Positions 1 through 6,265 of a stretch of DNA of 6,266 nucleotides are shown in pieces. Positions within the stretch are counted from its first letter, which is position 1, and the number at the start of each line of letters is the position of its first letter. The position numbers and the translations under genes are program-made. Source of the stretch: an uncultured Oscillospiraceae bacterium (GTDB lineage Bacteria; Bacillota; Clostridia; Oscillospirales; Acutalibacteraceae). The stretch covers positions 1 through 6,266 of the forward strand of contig CABVAD010000071.1 of NCBI GenBank assembly GCA_902496265.1. The letters run 5' to 3'. The notes under the pieces are model-generated. The model worked only from the letters and a program-made list of their open reading frames with translations, was not told where the DNA came from and searched no databases.

Positions 1-198
1 CTTATAGCGAGCCGAAGAGGGTGAAAGTTCGGCGGTCGTTTTACGGCGGTATCACTCCCGAGCCGACGGCTGAAATTTTTACAGTAAGCCGCTCCGCTTT
101 TCCCCCGTTAAAGGGAACTCAGATGACAGTCTGACGTAATAGGTGGTTTGAAGCAGTATACAGTCTTCGTCCTATTATGGACGGAGACTTTCATTTTT
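1..198 (+). promoter_or_regulatory. T-box riboswitch leader of ileS, isoleucine-specific (5' end outside window)
   Basis: This leader RNA senses uncharged tRNA-Ile and lets transcription continue into ileS. Read from the left: AGCGAG (6-11) resembles the AG-rich internal bulge of stem I. The hairpin 11-16/28-33 has a loop containing GGTGAAA (20-26), as in the stem I distal loop. ATCACTCCCGAG (51-62) fits the 3' side of the specifier loop, with ATC (51-53) as an isoleucine codon followed by a purine. CCGTTA (105-110) sits in the loop of a stem III-like hairpin (100-104/113-117). AATAGG (138-143) pairs perfectly with CCTATT (171-176) to form the antiterminator. The bulge TGGT (144-147) matches a tRNA 3' end ACCA. 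A second helix GAAG/CTTC (150-153/165-168) completes it. The 5' strand of stem I is cut off by the window edge, so the promoter is not visible. The class is secure; the exact stem assignments in 61-135 are less so. Confidence 0.92.
162..198 (+). terminator. T-box intrinsic terminator before ileS
   Basis: An 11-bp stem pairs 162-172 with 179-189 (one G-T wobble at 167/184) around the loop TATTAT, followed by a T-rich tract to 198 broken by CA at 192-193. Its 5' arm contains CC (171-172), and its loop contains TATT (173-176), both needed for the antiterminator helix with 138-143. The two structures are therefore mutually exclusive. Uncharged tRNA-Ile should favour readthrough and charged tRNA should favour termination. 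Confidence 0.9.
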
Positions 199-216
199 GA
201 AAGGAGAAATTAAACC

Positions 217-3200
217 GTGTATAAGAGCATTTCCCCAAACCTTAACTTCGTTGAAGAGGAAAAAAAGGTTGAAAAATTCTGGGAAGAGGAAAAAATATTT
301 GAAAAGAGCATAGACTCCCGCGCTAAAGGCGAGCCCTATGTGTTTTACGACGGTCCTCCGACCGCTAACGGCAAGCCGCATATCGGCCACGTGCTTACCC
401 GCGTTATAAAGGATATGATTCCCCGCTACCGCACAATGAAGGGCTATATGGTGCCGAGAAAGGCGGGTTGGGACACCCACGGTCTGCCTGTTGAGCTTGA
501 GGTTGAAAAAATGCTGGGGCTTGACGGCAAGGAGCAGATTGAGGAGTACGGCTTGGAGCCCTTTATCGAGCATTGCAAGGAAAGCGTTTGGAAATACAAG
601 GGTATGTGGGAAGACTTCTCAAAAACCGTCGGCTTCTGGGCGGATATGGACGACCCTTACGTTACCTATGACAATAACTTTATCGAATCCGAATGGTGGG
701 CGCTCAAGCAGATTTATGACAAAGGACTGCTTTACAAGGGCTTTAAGATTGTCCCCTACTGCCCGCGCTGCGGAACTCCCCTTTCCTCCCACGAGGTAGC
801 CCAAGGCTATAAGAGCGTCAAGGAACGAAGTGCGGTTGTCCGCTTTAAGGCGGTGGGCGAGGAGGCCTATTTCCTTGCCTGGACGACCACACCATGGACT
901 TTGCCCTCAAACGTCGCCCTCTGCGTAAACCCTGACGATACCTACTGCAAGGTTAAGGCGGCGGACGGCTACACCTACTATATGGCGAAGGAGCTGCTTG
1001 ATAGGGTTTTAGGCAAGCTTGCAACAGAAGAAGCCCCCGCTTATGAAATTTTAGAGGAATATAAGGGCAGTTTTCTTGAATATAAAGAATATGAGCCGCT
1101 TTTTGAGTGTGTAAAGCCCGTCTGCGAAAAGCAGCATAAAAAGGCGCACTTCGTTATGTGCGACAGCTATGTTACAATGACCGACGGTACGGGTATCGTT
1201 CACTGCGCCCCCGCCTTCGGCGAGGATGACGCAAGGGTCGGAAGACGGTATGACCTGCCCTTTGTTCAGTTTGTTGACAGCAAGGGTGAAATGACCGAGG
1301 AAACCCCCTATGCAGGTCTTTTCGTTAAGGATGCCGACCCCAAGGTTTTGGCGGATTTAGATGCTAAGGGGCTTTTGTTTGACGCTCCTAAATTTGAACA
1401 CGATTATCCCTACTGCTGGCGCTGTGACACTCCCCTTATCTATTACGCGCGCGAGTCATGGTTTATAAAAATGACCGATGTTAAGGACGACCTTATCCGC
1501 AACAACGATACAATAAACTGGATTCCCGAAAGCATAGGCAAGGGACGCTTCGGCGACTGGCTTAAGAACGTTCAGGACTGGGGTATCTCCCGTAACAGAT
1601 ACTGGGGTACGCCGCTTAATATCTGGCAGTGCGAGTGCGGTCATATGCACTCTATCGGCAGTATTGAAGAGCTTAAAAGTATGTCGGACAACTGCCCCGA
1701 CGATATCGAGCTTCACCGCCCCTATATTGACGCGGTGACGGTTAAATGTCCCCATTGCGGCAAGGAAATGCACCGCGTTCCCGAGGTTATCGACTGCTGG
1801 TTCGATTCAGGCTCAATGCCTTTTGCACAGCATCACTATCCCTTTGAAAACAAGGAGCTTTTCGAGTCCCAGTTCCCCGCCGACTTTATTTCGGAGGCGG
1901 TTGACCAGACAAGAGGCTGGTTCTACTCCCTGCTTGCTATCTCCACCCTTATCTTCAATAAAGCACCATATAAGAATGTTATCGTTTTAGGCCACGTTCA
2001 GGACGAAAACGGTCAGAAAATGAGTAAGTCAAAGGGCAACGCGGTTGACCCGTTTGACGCGCTTGAAAGGTTCGGAGCGGACGCGATTCGTTGGTATTTC
2101 TACACCAACTCCGCCCCGTGGCTGCCCAACCGCTTCCACGACAAGGCGGTCACCGAGGGTCAGCGCAAGTTTATGGGTACGCTGTGGAATACCTACGCCT
2201 TCTATGTGCTGTACGCCAACATTGACGAGTTCGACCCGACAAAATACGAGCTCAAAAACTGTACCCTTACCGTAATGGATAAGTGGCTCTTATCAAAGCT
2301 TAACTCAATGGTAAATGCGGTTGACGATAATTTAGCGAATTACCGCATACCCGAGGCGGCGCGTGCTTTGCAGGAATTTGTGGACGATATGAGCAACTGG
2401 TATGTCCGCCGCGGCCGCGAGCGCTACTGGGTACAAGGTCTGCCCGAAGATAAGATTGCGGCGTATATGACCCTTTACACCGCCCTTGTAACCACCGCTA
2501 AGGCGGCGGCGCCGATGATCCCCTTTATGACCGAAAGTATCTACCAAAACCTTGTAAGAAGTGTGGATAAGACCGCGCCCGAGAGCGTACACCTTTGCGA
2601 GTTCCCCGTAGTGGACGAAAAGGCTATTGACAAAGAGCTTGAAAGCAATATGGACAAGGTGCTTGAAATAGTAGTATTGGGCAGAGCCGCCAGAAACGGC
2701 GCGGCGCTTAAGAACCGCCAACCGCTCTCCACTATGTATGTAAAGCTTGACGGCGACTTAGACAGCTTTTACACCGACATTATCCGCGACGAGCTTAATA
2801 TAAAGAATGTAAGCTTCACCGACAGTGTTGACGGCTTTGTAACCTATCAGTTCAAGCCCCAGCTCAAGACGGTAGGACCGAAGTTCGGAAAACAGTTAAA
2901 TGAAATAAGAACGGCGCTTTCCGAAATCGACGGCACAGCCGCTAAGAAACAGCTCGATAATGACGGTTATATAGAATTAGACCTGCCGTCAGGTAATGTA
3001 AAGCTTGAAACCGAGGACTTACTGATTGACGCTAAGCAAAAGGACGGCTTCTACACAGTAAGCGACCGCGGAATCACGGTTGCAATCGATACCACCCTTA
3101 CAGAAGACCTTATCGAAGAGGGCTTTGTGAGGGAGCTTATCAGCAAGATTCAGACTATGCGTAAAGAAGCGGGCTTTAACGTAACCGACCATATCTCGGT

Positions 3201-3366
3201 CACGCTTGAGGGCAGTAAAAGGGTTACGGACACCGCCCTTAAAAAGCAGGACGGTATTAAGGGCGACACCCTTGCAGACTCCCTTTGCGCCGAAACTCCC
3301 GTCGGCTTTACTAAAGAATGGGATATCAACGGCGAGACAGTCACTATAGGGGTTAAAAAAATCTAA
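217..3366 (+). CDS. ileS: Isoleucyl-tRNA synthetase, type 2 (eukaryote-like IleRS2)
   Basis: This cytoplasmic class I synthetase charges tRNA-Ile with isoleucine using ATP. Visible landmarks are HIGH at 55-58 (in GPPTANGKPHIGH), GWDTHGLP at 84-91, zinc-type pairs C182/C185 and C400/C403, the editing-domain threonine-rich stretch WTTTPWT (222-228) and HCAPAFGEDD (329-338, the conserved editing aspartate probably D338). A second Cys set follows at C472/C474 and C511/C514, then WFDSGS (528-533), KMSKSKGN (601-608), and NWYVRRGRERYW (727-738) in the anticodon-binding region. A long C-terminal extension runs to residue 1049. That length, the HIGH context and KMSKSKGN (not KMSKSLGN) point to the eukaryote-like IleRS2 branch rather than the roughly 920-residue IleRS1. 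Family knowledge: IleRS2 enzymes are usually poorly inhibited by mupirocin. The start is GTG at 217, with AAGGAGA (201-207) about 10 bases before it. The T-box leader controls expression. The frame is intact, with no missing catalytic motif. Confidence 0.97.
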   Translation: MYKSISPNLNFVEEEKKVEKFWEEEKIFEKSIDSRAKGEPYVFYDGPPTANGKPHIGHVLTRVIKDMIPRYRTMKGYMVPRKAGWDTHGLPVELEVEKMLGLDGKEQIEEYGLEPFIEHCKESVWKYKGMWEDFSKTVGFWADMDDPYVTYDNNFIESEWWALKQIYDKGLLYKGFKIVPYCPRCGTPLSSHEVAQGYKSVKERSAVVRFKAVGEEAYFLAWTTTPWTLPSNVALCVNPDDTYCKVKAADGYTYYMAKELLDRVLGKLATEEAPAYEILEEYKGSFLEYKEYEPLFECVKPVCEKQHKKAHFVMCDSYVTMTDGTGIVHCAPAFGEDDARVGRRYDLPFVQFVDSKGEMTEETPYAGLFVKDADPKVLADLDAKGLLFDAPKFEHDYPYCWRCDTPLIYYARESWFIKMTDVKDDLIRNNDTINWIPESIGKGRFGDWLKNVQDWGISRNRYWGTPLNIWQCECGHMHSIGSIEELKSMSDNCPDDIELHRPYIDAVTVKCPHCGKEMHRVPEVIDCWFDSGSMPFAQHHYPFENKELFESQFPADFISEAVDQTRGWFYSLLAISTLIFNKAPYKNVIVLGHVQDENGQKMSKSKGNAVDPFDALERFGADAIRWYFYTNSAPWLPNRFHDKAVTEGQRKFMGTLWNTYAFYVLYANIDEFDPTKYELKNCTLTVMDKWLLSKLNSMVNAVDDNLANYRIPEAARALQEFVDDMSNWYVRRGRERYWVQGLPEDKIAAYMTLYTALVTTAKAAAPMIPFMTESIYQNLVRSVDKTAPESVHLCEFPVVDEKAIDKELESNMDKVLEIVVLGRAARNGAALKNRQPLSTMYVKLDGDLDSFYTDIIRDELNIKNVSFTDSVDGFVTYQFKPQLKTVGPKFGKQLNEIRTALSEIDGTAAKKQLDNDGYIELDLPSGNVKLETEDLLIDAKQKDGFYTVSDRGITVAIDTTLTEDLIEEGFVRELISKIQTMRKEAGFNVTDHISVTLEGSKRVTDTALKKQDGIKGDTLADSLCAETPVGFTKEWDINGETVTIGVKKI

Positions 3367-3387
3367 AACCGAAAGGAGCGTTCCGCG

Positions 3388-3726
3388 TTGACTGATAATA
3401 ATGAGGATTTTTTGTTTGAAGATATCAGTTCTTCATCAATTCCTAAAACTAAAAGCAGCCTGAAGGCGGTAACCGAAAATTACGGCAACGGCGTTTTTAA
3501 GCATCTTGACAAGATAATAAAGGCAATTTCCTTTATTGTGGCTATCGGAATACTTCTGATTTTCGCCGCGGCGGCGGCAGTACTTGTTATGCTTGACAAG
3601 ATTTTCGCGGTCGTTGCAGTTGCGGTCTTAATCGTGGGAATTATTCTTGCGCTTATTTCGCTGTTTTTAATTTACGCCGTAGGCCATCTTATTTCGCAAA
3701 ACAACGAAATTATAAAAAGGCTTTAG
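3388..3726 (+). CDS. Small two-helix membrane protein, function unknown
   Basis: I do not recognise a family. The 112-residue product has an acidic, serine-rich cytoplasmic-looking N-terminus (about 1-43) and two strongly hydrophobic stretches at about 44-68 and 72-98, joined by a very short turn (LDK). It ends in a short polar tail finishing KRL. There is no signal-peptide cleavage site, no cysteine and no catalytic-looking motif. The layout resembles small hairpin membrane proteins often annotated as hypothetical or DUF proteins. Translation starts at TTG 3388, supported by AAAGGAG (3372-3378) nine bases upstream. It begins 21 bases after the ileS stop with no terminator between, so it is probably co-transcribed with ileS under T-box control and ends at the terminator at 3731-3767. 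Coding status is supported by the ribosome binding site, position and the clear membrane pattern. Function is open. Confidence 0.82.
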   Translation: MTDNNEDFLFEDISSSSIPKTKSSLKAVTENYGNGVFKHLDKIIKAISFIVAIGILLIFAAAAAVLVMLDKIFAVVAVAVLIVGIILALISLFLIYAVGHLISQNNEIIKRL

Positions 3727-3730
3727 CCTT

Positions 3731-3767
3731 AAAAATGCACGGAGGGCAATTTCCTCCGTGCGTTTTT
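3731..3767. terminator. Bidirectional intrinsic terminator between convergent operons
   Basis: A perfect 9-bp GC-rich stem, GCACGGAGG (3737-3745) with CCTCCGTGC (3753-3761), surrounds a 7-base loop. It is flanked by AAAAA (3731-3735) on the left and TTTTT (3763-3767) on the right. It can therefore end the plus-strand ileS transcript, 10 bases after the small membrane gene's stop, and also the minus-strand metal operon, whose ATPase gene stops at 3782. Confidence 0.93.
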
Positions 3768-3781
3768 AATATTTCGGTATT

Positions 3782-5623
3782 TTAAAACTTCTCCGTCTTC
3801 ATAGCCCGCATAGCGTTTAAAACGGCAATCACCGTTACGCCCACGTCAGCGAAAATCGCAAGCCACATTCCCGCGATACCCGCCGCGCCCAAAACAAGCA
3901 CAACCGCCTTGACGGCGAGGGCGAAAATAATATTCTCCCATACAATTGACATTGTTTTCCGTGCAATTTTTACCGCCTCGGGGAGCTTCGAGGGTTTATC
4001 GTCCATAAGGACAACGTCCGCCGCCTCGATCGCCGCGTCGCTGCCCATACCGCCCATAGCTATACCTATGTCCGCACGCGCAAGCACGGGTGCGTCGTTG
4101 ATTCCGTCCCCAACGAAAGCGAGGGGCGTTTTTTGGTTTAACAGCTTTTCGACGGCGTTTACCTTGCCGTCGGGCAGTAGTTCCGCGCAAACCTCGTCAA
4201 GCCCTAATTCTTTGCCTACCGCCTCGCCTATTTCCTTTCGGTCGCCCGTAAGCATTACCGTCTTTGTTATTCCGAGGGCTTTAAGCTCAGCAACCGCCGT
4301 TTTGGAATCGGGCTTTAGCTCGTCGGAAATCACAATATGTCCGAGATAATTTTTACCCTCCGAAATATGAATTACCGTTCCCGCTATATGGCAGTCGTGC
4401 CAATTTGCGCCCGCAAGCTCCATAAGCTTACCGTTTCCTGCAAAAATGTCTCTGCCGTCTATTACCGCCTCGACGCCCATTCCCGCGTGCTCGGTGACTC
4501 TGCCTATCCGCGCGCGGTCGATATGCCCCTTGTGCGCGGCGATTACAGACTCGGCAATCGGGTGGTTTGAATAGCTTTCGGCCGCCGCCGCAACGTCAAG
4601 CAGCTCCGCCTCGCTCATACTCTCGGGGTGAACGGCGGTCACCTTGAAAACGCCCTTTGTAAGGGTTCCTGTTTTGTCAAAGACCACCGTGCCGACCTTA
4701 GCTAACACCTCGGTGTAGTTAGCGCCCTTTATAAGAATACCGCGCTTTGACGCGCCGCCTATACCCCCGAAAAAGGATAGCGGCACCGAAATTACAAGCG
4801 CACAGGGGCAGGAAACTACAAGGAAGATAAGCGCGCGCTGAAGCCAGTTGGTCCAGCCGCCGCCCGATATAAGGGGCGGTAAAACCGCCAGAATTACCGC
4901 CGCCGCTACAACCAAGGGAGTGTAATACCGCGCAAAGCGGGTGATAAAATTCTCGGTTTTTGCTTTTTTGGAGGAGGAGTTTTCAACCAGGTTGAGAATT
5001 TTCGCAACGGTGCTGTCACGGTAAACGCTCTCTGTCTTGACCGTAATCACGCCGTTCAAATTGACAGAACCGCTTACAACCCTGTCGCCCGCCGAAATGT
5101 CGCGCGGCAGGCTCTCCCCCGTCAGCGCCGCCGTGTTTACAGAAGTCTCGCCCTCCAATACAATTCCGTCAAGCGGGATTTTCTCGCCCGCTCTTACTAT
5201 AACGGTTTCGCCCTTTTTTACCTCCTCGGGAGAGACCTTAAGCTCTTCGCCGTTTCTTAAAACCGCCGCGCTGTCGGGACGAATATCCATTAACGCGGCA
5301 ATGCTTTTCCGGCTTTTGCCGACCGCTATGCTTTGAAACAGCTCCCCTACCTGATAAAAGAGCATTACCGCCGCCGCCTCGACATAGTCCCCGAGTGCAA
5401 ACGCGCCGACCGTTGCAAGCGACATTAAAAAGTTTTCGTCAAACACCTGTCCGTGGGCGATATTCCGCACCGCACTCCATAAAATATCCCACCCGACGGT
5501 AAGGTAGGGTAAAAGATACAAAACCGCCTTGATTTTTTCGTTCACGGGCAAAAAAACTATGACCGCCAGCGACGCGGCGGCGATTATTATTCTTGCAAGC
5601 CTTTTTTTATGCTTACGGCTCAT
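3782..5623 (-). CDS. cadA: Zn2+/Cd2+/Pb2+-exporting P1B-type ATPase lacking the N-terminal HMA domain
   Basis: This inner-membrane pump uses ATP to export divalent soft metals. Numbered from the chosen ATG (613 residues): a basic N-terminus leads directly into membrane helices (about 8-27, 33-52, and a pair within 64-100). The actuator motif TGES is at 168-171, and the helix with the metal-binding CPC is at 272-274. The phosphorylation motif DKTGT is at 316-320 (D316), the nucleotide-site HP at 354-355, TGD at 459-461 and GDGINDAP at 505-512. The last two helices carry K572 and D593, 21 residues apart, as in ZntA (K693/D714). This marks the Zn/Cd/Pb subgroup rather than copper pumps. Family members usually begin with an HMA metal-binding domain of about 70-100 residues. 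Here that domain is missing and is encoded by the gene just upstream. ATG 5623 is preferred over GTG 5632 because the GTG overlaps the Shine-Dalgarno sequence. The exact metal cannot be read from sequence; zntA-like naming would be equally fair. Confidence 0.95.
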   Translation of the reverse strand: MSRKHKKRLARIIIAAASLAVIVFLPVNEKIKAVLYLLPYLTVGWDILWSAVRNIAHGQVFDENFLMSLATVGAFALGDYVEAAAVMLFYQVGELFQSIAVGKSRKSIAALMDIRPDSAAVLRNGEELKVSPEEVKKGETVIVRAGEKIPLDGIVLEGETSVNTAALTGESLPRDISAGDRVVSGSVNLNGVITVKTESVYRDSTVAKILNLVENSSSKKAKTENFITRFARYYTPLVVAAAVILAVLPPLISGGGWTNWLQRALIFLVVSCPCALVISVPLSFFGGIGGASKRGILIKGANYTEVLAKVGTVVFDKTGTLTKGVFKVTAVHPESMSEAELLDVAAAAESYSNHPIAESVIAAHKGHIDRARIGRVTEHAGMGVEAVIDGRDIFAGNGKLMELAGANWHDCHIAGTVIHISEGKNYLGHIVISDELKPDSKTAVAELKALGITKTVMLTGDRKEIGEAVGKELGLDEVCAELLPDGKVNAVEKLLNQKTPLAFVGDGINDAPVLARADIGIAMGGMGSDAAIEAADVVLMDDKPSKLPEAVKIARKTMSIVWENIIFALAVKAVVLVLGAAGIAGMWLAIFADVGVTVIAVLNAMRAMKTEKF

Positions 5624-5631
5624 AAAAAGCA

Positions 5632-5637
5632 CTCCTT
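5632..5637 (-). promoter_or_regulatory. Ribosome binding site that fixes the ATPase start
   Basis: On the minus strand AAGGAG lies eight bases before ATG 5623-5621. It overlaps both the TAA stop of the HMA gene (5638-5636) and an in-frame GTG (5632-5630), which would add only three residues. The GTG is too close to be served by this site, so the ATG is the start. The stop/ribosome-site overlap suggests translational coupling of the two genes. Confidence 0.85.
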
Positions 5638-5854
5638 AAAATTTAATACGGCAGTCGGGCTCAATTTTTTTGCATACCTTCGCCGCTTTTTTCATAATCG
5701 AGTCAAACTCGCTGTCTTCAGCTTCGACCGTCAGCTTCTGGGTAAGAAAATTAATGTCGGCATAGCTTACCCCCTCAATTTTTCTTATGCCCTCCGCCAT
5801 TTTTGCGGCGCAGTTAGCGCAGTCCAAATCTTCAAGTTCAAATATTTTTCTCAT
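5636..5854 (-). CDS. Free-standing heavy-metal-associated (HMA) domain protein
   Basis: The 72-residue product matches a single ferredoxin-like HMA domain: an early DCANC motif at 11-15 (ligands D11, C12, C15), a helix, EGVSYADINFLTQKLTVEA as the middle strands, and a C-terminal helix. The Asp before the first Cys is typical of HMA domains on Zn/Cd/Pb pumps, whereas copper domains usually have Thr or Ser there. Two extra cysteines near the end (C61, C68) may add ligands. It most likely binds the exported metal in the cytoplasm and acts as a separated N-terminal domain, or metallochaperone, for the ATPase encoded 12 bases downstream. The start ATG 5854 has GGGAG (5866-5862) seven bases upstream. 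It overlaps the end of the sensor gene by 17 bases. Metal identity and physical interaction with the pump are inferred from context. Confidence 0.9.
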   Translation of the reverse strand: MRKIFELEDLDCANCAAKMAEGIRKIEGVSYADINFLTQKLTVEAEDSEFDSIMKKAAKVCKKIEPDCRIKF

Positions 5855-6194
5855 CTTTGTTCTCCCTTTCCTCTATAAGGTGGTCAAAGCCCTGACCGAT
5901 TATTGTCCTGACATGATTATCCGCCAAAAAATAGTAAATTGTTTTTCCGTCGCGGCGGCAGTCTACAAGCTTGCTTTCTTTCAGCACCCTAAGCTGGTGC
6001 GAAATCGCCGACTGGGTCATTCCGAGCAGCTCCGCAATAGCGCAGACGCACATTTCCGACTCGAAAAGGGAAAAAAGTATCCTCATTCGGGTTGTGTCGC
6101 CGAACAGCTTGAACAAATCCGCCAAATCACATAAAAGCTCCTCGGTGGGAAGCTCATTTTTGACGGCGCTTAATATTGCTTCATGGTCGTGCAT
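5838..6194 (-). CDS. ArsR/SmtB-family metal-responsive repressor (CadC/SmtB-like)
   Basis: The 118-residue winged-helix DNA-binding protein probably represses its own operon until metal binds. The core is typical: FGDTTRMRILFSLFESEMCVCAIAEL, a recognition region around MTQSAISHQLRVL (59-71), and a wing at about 77-90 (VDCRRDGKTIYYFL). Two metal sites can be drawn. One is C49-V-C51 in the helix matching the CVC of CadC, possibly with N-terminal H2/H4. The other is D92, H94, H105 and E108 in the last helix, with exactly the spacing of SmtB D104/H106/H117/E120. This suggests sensing of Zn, Cd or Pb rather than arsenic. The start ATG 6194 has GGAGG (6206-6202) seven bases upstream. It is the first gene of the operon, next to the repeat array at 6208-6265. 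No gene symbol is given because cadC and smtB/czrA-like traits are mixed. Confidence 0.95.
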   Translation of the reverse strand: MHDHEAILSAVKNELPTEELLCDLADLFKLFGDTTRMRILFSLFESEMCVCAIAELLGMTQSAISHQLRVLKESKLVDCRRDGKTIYYFLADNHVRTIIGQGFDHLIEERENKDEKNI

Positions 6195-6207
6195 ATTTTA
6201 ACCTCCG

Positions 6208-6265
6208 TTCATATGAATATTCATTCATTTGAATTTATATTCATATGATACATCATTCATATGTG
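6208..6265. promoter_or_regulatory. Operator array: four 10-bp boxes at a 16-bp period upstream of the metal sensor
   Basis: Four boxes start at 6208, 6224, 6240 and 6256: TTCATATGAA, TTCATTTGAA, TTCATATGAT and TTCATATGTG. They are exactly 16 bp apart with unrelated 6-bp spacers. Read in the other phase, the same bases give three TGAW-N6-TTCA sites at 6214-6227, 6230-6243 and 6246-6259, the half-site layout of ArsR/SmtB operators such as those of CzrA. The array begins two bases beyond the GGAGG of the sensor gene, so bound repressor would cover the promoter or early transcribed region. No convincing -35/-10 pair is visible. TATCAT (minus strand, 6249-6244) could be a -10, but its -35 would lie at the window edge or beyond it. 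The array may continue past 6266. Confidence 0.8.

Noticed and set aside
175..573. 132-residue open frame on the minus strand across the T-box terminator and the ileS start
   Set aside because: It lies opposite conserved IleRS catalytic sequence, would begin inside the terminator hairpin, and shows no ribosome binding site or family resemblance.
3388..3726. Small membrane protein as a holin or toxin of a toxin-antitoxin pair
   Set aside because: Two hydrophobic helices alone do not show this. There is no antitoxin gene, endolysin gene or phage context beside it.
3909..4349. 146-residue open frame on the plus strand opposite the ATPase gene
   Set aside because: Its product is low-complexity Ser/Ala/Pro/Thr-rich, it has no ribosome binding site, and it lies wholly antisense to a gene with every P-type ATPase motif.
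3782..5623. Copper or silver P1B-1 ATPase
   Set aside because: The final helices carry the K...D pair of Zn/Cd/Pb pumps, and the partner HMA protein has DCANC rather than a TCxxC or SCxxC copper motif.
5621..5632. GTG start at 5632 for the ATPase, adding residues MLF
   Set aside because: The GTG forms part of the AAGGAGTG Shine-Dalgarno region. ATG 5623 has the right spacing of eight bases.
5787..6134. 115-residue plus-strand open frame opposite the sensor and HMA genes
   Set aside because: Both minus-strand genes have clear families, ribosome binding sites and operon spacing. This frame is a shadow.
6208..6265. Short regularly spaced repeats considered as a CRISPR array or plasmid iterons
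   Set aside because: The period of 16 bp with 6-bp spacers is far too short for CRISPR. The boxes match ArsR/SmtB half-sites and sit directly before such a gene; no replication gene is present.
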